A DNA stretch of 27,878 nt. Origin: Pleurobrachia bachei (Eukaryota; Ctenophora; Tentaculata; Cydippida; Pleurobrachiidae). Positions 10,682 to 21,580 of this stretch are shown in pieces (position 1 is the stretch's first letter; every line of letters starts with the position of its first letter). The translations under genes and the position numbers were made by a program. Under the pieces are notes generated by a model. It did not search any database. It was not told the origin of the DNA and was given only the letters and a program-made list of their open reading frames with translations. Where the stretch lies: positions 15,958 to 43,835 of the forward strand of contig AVPN01000641.1 in assembly GCA_000695325.1 (NCBI GenBank), read 5' to 3'.

Positions 10682-11483
10682 ATGTTATTGGCTACTGGTT
10701 AGATAATTCCAATACATCATTAGGAAGCGATCACGAGTATGACAATTTGGTTTAATTTAACATCATAATTCGTTGTTCTTCACATCTCTCATTTGGCTCT
10801 CATTCTCCTATCTTTGTGTTTCTTTTTGTCGCACACGTGTGAACTATCAACCCCTGCACACAATGCTTCATTTCACTTTGATTCAACCGTCTATACGCTT
10901 CAAATTAGAGGTTATTGAGTCTGTGTTCTCTTTTTAGTGTTAGCTGAAGGTAGTATAGATAGTAAGTTATAGGGCCAGGCTTGTAGATTAAAGGTAGAAG
11001 GTCATCCAAAACTAAAGTTTAGTTCTACAAATATTTACCAGAGCTACATTACGTACCAGCTACCATACTACTAAAACTACTAGTAGTAGCTGTACCAACC
11101 ACCGTGTGTAACACCCTTCCTCCTTTTCTTCAGAGAGGTTCCAGTGAATATAGCGATAACTCCTACGACTATCAGATCGATCCTATCAGTCCTGATTACT
11201 CCCCTGTCACGTATAATCGACCCAGATCGGCCAGCCCCCCTCCCAACATGAGCAACCTTGAACCCCAACCACAGCCTCTCAGTGCTGTGGAATTCACACG
11301 GTTACCAGGTGAGATGGGAAGTGGATGATAATTGTAGGGGAAGTGGACAGTAATTATAGGGGAAGAGGCGAATAACTGTAGGGGGGGCGAGATATTAATA
11401 TTCAATCGGTAGTCTGTACATAGTAAATTCTCAAGGAGTGCTGTAGAATGAGGTTTGACTGTATGTTCATAATTGTAAATAAT
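10682..11483 (+). repeat. Tandem array copy B (exon 3 only)
   Basis: Matches copy A from about 8445 to 9246 with very few changes. It carries one complete exon 3 with intact splice sites, but exons 4 and 5 are absent. Its right end falls inside the loop of the foldback element that is complete in copy A, and copy C starts at the next base. Confidence 0.88.
11134..11308 (+). CDS. Exon 3B, duplicate RING-gene linker exon
   Basis: 175-nt duplicate of exon 3 with the same CTTCAG acceptor and GTGAGA donor. The two base differences I see from exon 3A (GAG to GAA, CCA to CCC) are synonymous. It enters in phase 0 and leaves in phase 1, so it can replace exon 3A or 3C but cannot be added to them without a frameshift. 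Confidence 0.55.
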
Positions 11484-12097
11484 CCACTTCTCCGGCATTT
11501 TACTTTATAATTACTAGTGTTTTTGCAGTGGTCTAAGTTTTCATAGTGCATTTTAACCGGTGGTCTAAGTGTCTGAGACCACCGGAAACGGCCGGTAACG
11601 GTGTACTGTTAAAACTTATATCGTCGCTCAAAATTGTACAATAATATGTTATTGGCTACTGGTTAGATAATTCCAATACATCATTAGGAAGCGATCACGA
11701 GGATTACAATTTGGTTTAATTTATCATCATAATTCGGTGTTCTTCACATCTCTCATTTGGCTCTCATTCTCCTATCTTTGTGTTTCTTTTTGTCGCACAC
11801 GTGTGAACTATCAACCCCTGCACACAATGCTTCATTTCACTTTGATTCAACCGTCTATACGCTTCAAATTAGCGGTTATTGAGTCTGTGTTCTCTTTTTA
11901 GTGTTAGCTGAAGGTAGTATAGATAGTAAGTTATAGGGCCAGGCTTGTAGATTAAAGGTAGAAGGTCATCCAAAACTAAAGTTTAGTTCTACAAATATTT
12001 ACCAGAGCTACATTACGTACCAGCTACCATACTACTAAAACTACTAGTAGTAGCTGTACCAACCACCGTGTGTAACACCCTTCCTCCTTTTCTTCAG

Positions 12098-13876
12098 AGA
12101 GGTTCCAGTGAGTATAGCGATAACTCCTACGACTATCAGATCGATCCTATCAGTCCTGATTACTCCCCTGTCACGTATAATCGACCCAGATCGGCCAGCC
12201 CCCCTCCCAACATGAGCAACCTTGAACCCCAACCACAGCCTCTCAGTGCTGTGGAATTCACACGGTTACCAGGTGAGATGGGAAGTGGATGATAATTGTA
12301 GGGGAAGTGGACAGTAATTATAGGGGAAGAGGCGAATAACTGTAGGGGGGGCGAGATATTAATATTCAATCGGTAGTCTGTACATAGTAAATTCTCAAGG
12401 AGTGCTGTAGAATGAGGTTTGACTGTATGTTCATAATTGTAAATAATCAACAATTATGCACATACAGTAAAACCTCAACTATTGTTAATTGTGGTGGATG
12501 CTGAGTTTGGCCGCCGGAAATTACTGTGTATATAGTTGGGATTGGCCGATACAGAAGTATAGATCTTAATTTATTATTAGCCTCTCCTACTATTTAAAGA
12601 ATTAAGGATGCATAATTATGAATCTGGCCATTTAGAGAATGGCTATAATTTAGCAAGTCTTCTTGGAACATGCTCCAAGTCTTTCTTTGTCTTTTTTTCT
12701 AATTGTACGTGCCCCGACGCGCTCTTTCTTTCTTTCTCTTATGTTATAGAATTCCCTCACCCCCATTTCCTTGCAGTGGTACAGTTCAAAGATACGGACC
12801 GACAAAAGGCGTGCTGCTGTGAAAAGAAATTCGAACCCAACGAAGAGGTATAATAAATAATTTAGCAGAAAATTATAGTAATCACGTGGTTGGATAAGAT
12901 GGGGATCATGTGTATGGATAGTAATTGTAATCATGATTCATGAGGATGGGATATGGGTTGGGAAGATTTTTTCCCCGCCCGGGTGAATGCCGAAGGCATT
13001 CACCCGGATGCCTTTTGTAAAAAGGCATAGGGGTTTAGAATTCGACAAGTTTACATACTAGTGACGCGTAACGGTCACAAAATTGCCTGTAACACTTTCT
13101 GTTGCGAGGACAACGGTGTTGCTCCTTCATCAAATATATCAATGGCACGTTTTCAGGAAATGTGAGCCGCGCAATGCAGCACACAATTTAGTGCTACTGA
13201 GTACTGGAACACAATGATTTGTTTTTTACGGTTTGAGTAATTCCTAAAGAATCAGAAATGTCAGTCCCGCCGTCACATTAGATGGTCATGAAAAAAGGTT
13301 GGCGGGGAAACATGGCATTATGAAACATAATGCAGTTATTCTTGTTATCTCTATCTATGGATAGAGGTGAATAACGAAATTATTGTAAGAGAATGAACAA
13401 ACATAGTGATACACATATAATATGATTCAATTTTTCACCATGGCAACACCTAAAACTACCAGCTGAAAATCGTTAGTCTCAGGTCCCTCTATGTACTCGT
13501 GCTCCCTCATAACCCAGGTCTAATGAACTTATATTACATAATGCATTATAGTGGATCTATAGTGAATCTATAGTGGATTTATACTTTGACAGCGAGACTA
13601 CACTAACTCACTCTTAGCTTAGGGTATGAAAGATGGGGTGTAGTACGGTATATCTATCTTTACTCGTTCCTAACACCCATCCCTCTATCTTTACTCGTTC
13701 CTAACACCAACTCCCCCTATTTTCAGCTAGTGGAGGTGTTCTGTGGCCATCATTTACACAGCGAATGTGCATTAAAACTGATGGAAACCGGACTGTGCCC
13801 TATCTGTAATTCGACTGAGATTCTCGAGGGGAAATTAAGGGAAATACGGATAGACTTATCGGGCTTTAACTTTTGA
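12098..13876 (+). CDS. RING gene alternative 3' end, copy C (exons 3C, 4C, 5C)
   Basis: Exons 12098-12272, 12777-12847 and 13727-13876 (stop TGA) repeat exons 3-5 of copy A with intact splice sites and phases. The finger is the same (FCGHHLHSEC, CPIC). The only amino-acid change I see is Glu to Asp in exon 4 (QFKETDR in A, QFKDTDR in C). No start codon exon is present in the copy, so it can be expressed only by splicing from exons 1-2, as an alternative to copy A, or not at all. It could also be the second allele of copy A. Confidence 0.6.
12972..13352. mobile_element. 381-bp insertion in copy C with terminal hairpins
   Basis: Absent from the matching place in copy A (after 9780). TTTCCCCGCC at 12970-12979 is inverted as GGCGGGGAAA at 13301-13310. 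Three perfect hairpins sit near the ends: 13-bp stem at 12979-13007 (loop GAA), 9-bp stem at 13008-13028 (loop GTA) and 8-bp stem at 13315-13333 (loop AAA). No open frame. It fits a non-autonomous DNA element, though deletion from copy A is the alternative. Target duplication is not clear. Confidence 0.6.
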
Positions 13877-13997
13877 ATCCCCCTGAGATAGTAGCACTCA
13901 CATAGTGAGTTTGATACAAAGAGAGAGAGCTGGATAGCAGAATATTCATTGAGCTGTTGAGATAGAGACAGAGCCCAAGTGCCCGAATTTGCTCTGT

Positions 13998-15326
13998 CAC
14001 AGAGCAGTTGATATGCTATTTGTATTTGGTTTTTTCTTGTGAACACTTTTTTAAACTGCTAAACTGTTATACGTGTTTTAGACGTGTCTGTAGGTAGTCT
14101 GTAGGTGTGTTTGAACTCTCACTGGTTTAATATTGTTGACTGTGGTTGAAATGTACAGCCTCAGTCCGGATCTGCAGCGCTAGATACGGTTGACGGTCAC
14201 GGGATTTGGCGTTTTATTTGAAAGAATTAAGCAGAAATACACACATGTGTGTGTTTGTGATTTATAGAGAGCGAGAGAACTGAAAACAAGATGTATGTAC
14301 AACTAAATTGTATAAAATATATTGTCAACGCTTTTTCATCATGATTTGCCCCAAACGGTGCACCAATAACATAACGCTGTTTGGATTTCAATGACGGGGG
14401 GCGCCGTGACACGCCACATACAATCACCGCGCGGAGAACGCGCGAATTGGTACCGCGCAGTTCAGGTCACGTGACACCGTGGGAAAATGTGAACTGTCGC
14501 AGGTCTGGACAATGTAATACATAGTTTCAGAATGGTTCTGACAACCGGGCCGCATTGTTTCCAAATTCCAATGGTGTGGCAATGTTGATGTTAATAAACG
14601 TTTGGGTTTGTATGGTTTCCATGTAAAAAGAAAACTACGTGGATTTGGGCAATAACTAAAACGGTAAAAACAAATATTCATGGACCATGGTTGTACGATA
14701 ATGTTTGAATTGTTCACACTCAGTGCCAGGCAAGATAATGTGTATTATATTTAGTGACATATTACACTGACCCCCATCGACCGAAAGACAGTGTAACTTG
14801 TCAAGATAGTCAATACAATATCCATCTCAGTTCATTATTCAATATAGGCTAGGTATGATCCCCTGCTCGCTCTTTCCAATTCCAAAGCTGTGCTTCAGGT
14901 TGGATTAATATCTTGGGGAATATCTTTTAGCTGTGCGGGATCGCATGGTTGAAAATAAAAGTAAGGCCTCGGACTCATGGTATGTAAATGAGAATAAATA
15001 ACACTTTACGGCTGAAATTGGCTTTCAGAAGGGCAAAAATAAATACCAAACGTTGAGGATAATCTATGAATAAATATTCCATGATTTCACGTCCCTCTAA
15101 TCGTTAGCATATATGTACACAAAATAATAAGGGCCCTACAACATAAAAGTCATATCTTCAGAGTCCAACTAACTATTTAATTGTTCATCGACAAATAAGA
15201 GCTAAACAGTCACAAAAACAGTCTTAATTTATCATTTAGAAAGAGCCGTCTCGTACCCTTGTAACAATTTGAAGCAGTATAAAAATCTATGATAAAAAAC
15301 AGAGATCATTTCTCTCTACTCTCTCC
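13998..15326. other. Intergenic interval between two converging genes
   Basis: No supported exon. It holds a CpG-rich patch at about 14390-14460, a GTCACGTGAC palindrome at 14466-14475, an AATAAA at 14593-14598 in the RING-gene direction and, in the Ig-gene direction, ATTAAA at 15176-15181, about 150 bases past the Ig stop. These are weak candidates for poly(A) signals. Confidence 0.5.
14466..14475. promoter_or_regulatory. E-box palindrome GTCACGTGAC
   Basis: Perfect 10-bp palindrome around CACGTG, identical to the consensus bound by MiT/TFE-type bHLH factors in vertebrates (CLEAR motif). It occurs again at 15979-15988. Function here is only inferred. Confidence 0.3.
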
Positions 15327-18300
15327 TCAGTAAGCGAGAAGTAAAACTAACAATATAAGGCACGGCAGGAGGGACATCACAACGCCTCTCGATCTCGTGG
15401 AATTAGTCCCGTTTCTCAAACCATCAGTGTCTGTATAGTAAATTGAAATTGGCAAACTGCCTACATTTGTATTCCCTGCCTTGTTGTGCCCCTCGCAGCT
15501 GTAGTTGCCCGAGTCGCTCCGCCGGGCATCCCGGATTACTAGGTTTGAGGTGAGGCCGTCCTCTGTGGCGGTTACCAGTATTCTCTCAGTTTGCTGCACC
15601 GGCTGAAAGGATTTAGAATACGTTTATCAAAACATTATTTTGTTCAAAGTTTTCTTTTTTTGAGACATGGTCGAGCTAAAACGGAGACCAGATGATCTCT
15701 AACATCGTTCTAATTTGTAACAGTTCTCTCACCTGATTGTTAATTTTCCAAATGACCCACGGTGGGGGTGCACCGGTAAAGGAACACTTCACCAGCATAT
15801 TATTTTCCTCCGTCAGGACAGTATTTATAGGACCCACAACTAGGGTCGGAGCTACGGCAGCTGCATACACCCGGATCTTAATATCTCGTTTTGAGTCGCC
15901 AAGATGGTTCCGCACATAGCACCTGAGGGGGAAGGGAGAATATAGGTCAGGCACAACCAATCAGAACGCGTTATTTAGGTCACGTGACTGATTATCAGCC
16001 AATCAGTGACCAGTATTTCCTAATTTGGTCGGTTCCTGTACCTGTAAGAACCCTGATCGTCCAGGTAGGCAGCCGTTATTGTGATCTCAGATTGAACCTC
16101 CTCGTAATCACCTTTACTAACCGTTCTCTCCTCCTTTATCACTGATTTGTCTGGAGATGGAATGGGGATTAGGGGTGGAACAACATGTTAGTTGCGGTTA
16201 AAAACTATACTGGGAAGTGTGTTGAAAATAAAATCAGTTGCTTGCTTGTTTGTTTGTTTGTGCTGCGTTGGGCGTATTATCAATTAATAACTTCATTAAT
16301 GATTCAAAATGAAGTAATAAAGTGTAATAGCGATATTGAAGTGTTATGGACGTTTTATAGAAGTGTTATGGAAGTGTTATGGAAGTGTTATGGAATTTTG
16401 TTATATGTTTAGGTACTGCTTTATGTGGGGAATGTTTAGTGTTTTACATCAACTAATCCAATAAACAAAACTTGTGTACACTGTGTTTGTGTCATTGCAA
16501 CTGCGCCTACTGTTTCCGTTCTCTAGCTGGGCATTGTATTGTATAGCAGGAGAAACCCCCATATTGTGCCTTGTACACTTTGGGCCCACACTTTGCATGA
16601 GTCAGTTTAGACTTTAGAGGTCGTGAGCAAATTGTTGCTTCTAGGCCATTGTTTGAATTTGAGGCTGAGTAACTGTAAGCCACAAACTAATCCGGTCTCA
16701 ATTATCATGACTTATGAACCTACTCCCTTCATTCAAGTTTCGGATACTGGACCAGGGTTATTTCCATCCCACTACTGATTTCTAAATGATCCTCAGTAAT
16801 ACCAGGCATGGAGCGAGTTAAGAATATGGTTATTGTGTTGATGGAGCAGAGAGATTTAGCAAAGAAGAGATGCGACGATCTGAATCTGGAGCTGAAAATC
16901 ATAACAGAGAAACTCTCAACTGTAAACAATAAGTTTTATCAATGCATATCTGAATGATTCTCAATCATTTTATTGTAGCTAGAGTTCCTTGTTTGTTTAA
17001 AAAAACTGAGAGCAGTGGCGACTGTTGAAGTGGTGACCGAGTTTTAGTATTTTGTGTAGTGCTTGAAGCACTACACAAAATACTAAAAGCACTGCTTCAG
17101 ACAAAAACTGTCTCTCTTCAGACACAGAAAGATAAACATACGCTATCGGCCAAGATCAAGCTTCTCGAGAATGAGATGGAGTCCGCTCAGGAGGAAAACC
17201 TAACGATGAAAAATGAGAATGTCGAGCTAGAGGTATGATACAAATTGCCAAACAGTAAGGCAAGGGGTAGTTAGATCTAGAAAATGATTGGAGGGTGAAG
17301 ACTGTGTATGCCAGAAAACAGACAGACAGATTATGACCCAATATTCTATTGACTGATAGCAATGTATTGTTCCATATTGTTCCAAATGGTTCCATATTGC
17401 ATTGTTATCAATATATTTTTCCATATTTCAGTATGAAGTCGAGAAGATGGAACGAGAGAGGAACTCTCAACAAAACGAGCTGTCTTATGTAGAGAGAGAG
17501 GTTACAATCAAGGAGGAACGGTTCACCAAAATGGAGCGAGCTGTAAAGGATGTCGTGGATGCTTGCGAGCTATATGGTTAGACATTGGGGAGGGTTAGAC
17601 ATTGGGGACTTGGGAGGAATTAATAACCCCTACAAATCTGGCTCGTAGATTCTATGAGCCAGAGTTGCAGTAGGCCACCACGAATTGTTGTTGGGGGATG
17701 TCATTTAAGTAGAAATGGCTAGGGCCTGGGAGAGAGTTTTGATTGAGAAGAATAATAGGTAAGAATGAGTATTTTGGATAAAAATAGGTCCTTTTATCTT
17801 ATCTCAACTCCCTTCAATAGTACACATTATATCTTATCTAAGCTACATTTTAAAACCTCCAAGGAAAGTTTCTATAGCAGATTTAAGTGACGTTGTGTAA
17901 CACGTTCCCTAGGGGTACCAGAGCCAAGGCAGTATAACCCAACTAAATACGACAGTGAAGAAGACAGTGACTACTGAGAGTAGGATACTTTCCACGTGTT
18001 GATTACATGTGTCTTCATAAATAATGCATCAAAATACTTGTATTATTCATGTAGAATCTGGTTACCTAGGTAACTAGATAAACCTCAAGAGCACTTTAAT
18101 GCATCAAAATACTCCTGCAAGTAAGCCCTTTTGAGCGCATCTTAGTTTATGCATCATTTAGAAATTCCTCTTGAGCTGTAATCGTTGGTTTGGTGTGTCC
18201 AGCACATTATACAAAGCCCTTTTGTGTTAATATTTTTTGTGCGTCCAATATGACTTGTTTCTCTTTTGTTCAAATCTCTAAATCATCACACATCTCAACT

Positions 18301-18566
18301 CAGCACACTACTGTAACAGACCATCACATCATGCACCAGTGGTGACACCACACAACATACAGCCACATCACACACATCACACCAAACATCACACCTCACC
18401 TTTCACACATCACACCTCACACATTACACACACCTGAGAGGTATTCAGAGTTGTCTTTGCTCCAGGCAATGCTAACATCACGTGTACCAGAGACCCGACA
18501 AGTCAGAACTATCTTCTGTCCAACAAGGTAGTAACCACGGGGATCAGACGCCGTCAGTGAGTTAAC
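15327..18566 (-). CDS. Ig gene exons 16-19: Ig6, Ig7 and C-terminal anchor signal
   Basis: Exon 18434-18566 (VLTCRVSG, IAWSKDN) and exon 16042-16150 (LDDQGSYR) form Ig6 with the start of exon 15733-15922 (CYVRNHLG), which then opens Ig7 (VKCSFTG, VIWKINN). Exon 15327-15602 ends Ig7 (SDSGNYSCEGHNKAG), followed by an Asn/Thr/Ser/Arg-rich stem with NGTNST and a terminal hydrophobic run and stop. A small-residue stem, a short spacer and a hydrophobic end without basic cytoplasmic residues fit a GPI signal better than a transmembrane receptor. The 2.3-kb intron 16151-18433 holds the coiled-coil gene. Confidence 0.85.
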
Positions 18567-21510
18567 CTGTGTGGGTAGTGGGGTGTTAGGGTCTTGTTCC
18601 GTTTAAGGGGAGAGAGAGAGAGAGAAAAAAAGAAGAGGAAATGAGTAAGAGACTGGAGAGAGATAAACTTTTAGCGAGATATTATAAAGGGCTTGTAGTC
18701 CTTTACTAAAGGCGTGAGTGTAGCCCCGGAAGTTCGTTGCTAAATCTCCTATTCTCTCCTCTTATTGGCTAATACATTTCCCATTCTCTTCCCTCATTGG
18801 CTAGTTGGTGTGTGTGCATGGAGAGCAAATTATAAAGGGCGGGTAGCTAATTCTCCAACTCAGAGAGTTTTTACACTTTACATGACGTAAAGCAGTGCCA
18901 AGTAACCATGGTAACACCCCACGGCCCCCATTCGAGGGGAGCGTTATTGTCCTCAACACTTACACTGGCTTTAACAATAATGCCGAGGTTCCGGGTGAGT
19001 GTGTCCGTTCCGAGTGAGTTCCGGGCTACACATTTGTACTTTCCAATGTCCATACCTCCCGCTTCATCAATCACAAAATCCTGGACACTCACCTAACAAG
19101 GAGATAATTGGATTGAAGCTGAACTCTGAAGGATTTGTACTGTAGCGTTATATGGGGTTAAGCTATACTTACCATCCGAACTGATTGATTGAATATCAGG
19201 GGAATGTCGTCTTTGTACCATGTCACGTAGGGATATGGGTATCCAGTGGCAGTACACCTAAAAAGGGCGGGAAAGTCAGGGAATGTCAGAATTAAAGATG
19301 ATCAAAACAGTACTTAGATCGGTCGACGTGGGTCTAAGCGAGTCTAGTTTTACAATTACTGACATACTGACTCCCACATACCTCACTCTGATCCGTTCAC
19401 CAGCGTTTCTCAACATATTCTTCTTATCAACTATTATCTTCGCACCAGATCTAACACTCAGATAAGCACTACTTTGTACGACGAACTGGTTCCCGCTTCC
19501 CAGTGCACTACCAATACACTGATACATGCCCACGTCTTCAACGGTCATGTCTCTGTGGGTGGTTATGAGTGTGTATTTGAGGAGGAATAACACAGCTATG
19601 ATTCATAAATCTTTAGAGTGGGAAACTAAATTCAGCAAAAAATGTCTCTGTGGAGGAGAGAGCAGGGGTTGTGGGTGTGTGTTTGAGGGGGGGGGGGATA
19701 ACACAGTTAGGGTTTTATAGAGTGGGAAACTAAATTCAGCAACAAAAAAAGGTTATGTTCTTAGCACCGTTGTCAGTTACAAATTTAGTGAAAACTATCC
19801 TACCTGATGATAAGAAAGTTATCGTTGCCCATCTCCCTTTTTCCCTCCCTCAGCTCCACCTGTTTCCCGTTCAACAGCCAGCTGATGCTCCCTATCTTGT
19901 CCCTTAAACCACACCGCAACACTGCTCTCTCACCTGAGAGGTGGTGCGTTGTTGTTGTTATGTTCTAACCCCCTAACCACGGGGCGCGTGAGCTGTAGTC
20001 ATAACTTGGCAACGTTGTTGAGGGTTACGAAATATCCACTCTTCGAGAATCGAGACCTTCGTAGGGCCAGACCGGTAAGGGTAACTTAGCTTCGTTATCA
20101 TGGGAATTGTAAGGGGTGAACCGGGTAGATCTTTTACTAAACACATACCCTGATTGTAGGTTGCATCATTGGGAAGGATGGAGAAAACAGGGGCATTCAT
20201 AACCAACAACTTGCATGCAAATGTAGACCCATACCCATAATCGTACTTGTTTTCAGCTGTACACCTAGAAAGAGTGTGAGATTCTTGATCAGCAAGCTGT
20301 CTCACAAAATACTGTAGCCTCTCCGAACCGGAACGACATTACAGACAAAGAGTGTGAGATCAGCAAACTATTTAGTCAGCTATCTCACAAAAGACTGGTC
20401 TCTCTGAACCGGACCGAAATTACTAAATACAGTCATGCAGTATGACATCTAGTGACCGAAATGAGACAACTGTGCGAATATTTGGTTTCTTATGAGAGAA
20501 ATATGACATTGACAGAAAAAGGATGTACATCAGATGAAAAAGTATTATTACTCACTTGTACTCTCCCGTATCGGCTTGTTGGACATTCCTAATTATGAGG
20601 TTCCGTCCAAAATTAGGCTGTTCCACCCGTTCTGTGTCACCTTGGAGATTATCTGGAAGCGCCCATGATATTGCCGGAATGGGCGTTCCCCGGGCAACGC
20701 ACGTTATAGTGACCTGTGGACAAAGGTGTCATAGTGAAAGTGAAAGTTGTTGTTAGTGAAAGCGAAAGTTGTTGCTAGTGAAAGTGAAATTTGTTGTTAG
20801 CGAAAGTGAAAGCTGTTGTTAGTGAAAGTGAAAGCTGTTGTTAGTGAAAGTGAAAGTTAAAAACTCACAGTCTCGCCAGGCTGGGCGGTAATTCTTGGAG
20901 CTGAAGTAGATATAATAACAGAGGGAATAGATCCTGTGCTTGTCGCCTCTGCTTTTCTTTCAATATACCTAGTACAAGAAACTGTATTAGAGAATAAACC
21001 TCATGAGACAAGGTGCTACTTAACAAGCGTCTCAAGAAGTTAATATCACTCACTCATTATCACTGTATGGTGGCACCAACCCCGTTTCGATTGACTGTGT
21101 ACTGTATAGCACACACCCGATCTGAGAACACAGCTCAGCCTACTGTAACAGAAGTTACAAGTGATTTTATCATGAAAAGATGAGAATATTCAATCTGTTT
21201 ACCTTGGGCTGCTTCGTATCGTTTCATTCGTGACAGAGTTGTAAGCTTCACACCGATAACTTCCAGTGTCGTCCTCCGTCAGTGCTGATAATAGTTAAGA
21301 TAAGAATTAGTATAAGAATTAAGATAAGAATTAAAATAAGAATTAAGATAAGAGTTAAGATAAGAGTTAAGATAAGAATCAAGATAAGAATTAAGATGAG
21401 GATTTAAATGAGAATTTAAATAAGTATGAGAGAGAGACAGAGAGAGAGACAGAGAGAGACAGAGAGAGACAGAGAGAGAGAGAGAGAGACAGAGAGAGAC
21501 AGAGAGAGAC

Positions 21511-21580
<70 letters not shown>

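Larger units (their letters stand above)
11484..13997 (+). repeat. Tandem array copy C (RING exons 3-4-5)
   Basis: Matches copy A over its whole length, offset 3201 at the start. It differs by a 381-bp insertion (12972-13352), a short tandem duplication near 13680 (TATCTTTACTCGTTCCTAAC repeated), an imperfect right arm of the foldback element, and scattered substitutions. Homology to A ends at 13997; A continues into (CT)n and C into unrelated sequence. Confidence 0.9.

Noticed and set aside
14424-14717. 97-residue minus-strand open frame
   Set aside because: No domain, no splice context and no repeat of the pattern; chance frame in the intergenic interval.
18908-19096. Plus-strand open frame of 62 residues
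   Set aside because: Antisense shadow of Ig exon 15 (18964-19092).
21054-21139. Cassette exon in the Ig gene
   Set aside because: Protein-like and with a good donor, but inserting it between exons 8 and 9 breaks the frame; kept only as a low-confidence feature.
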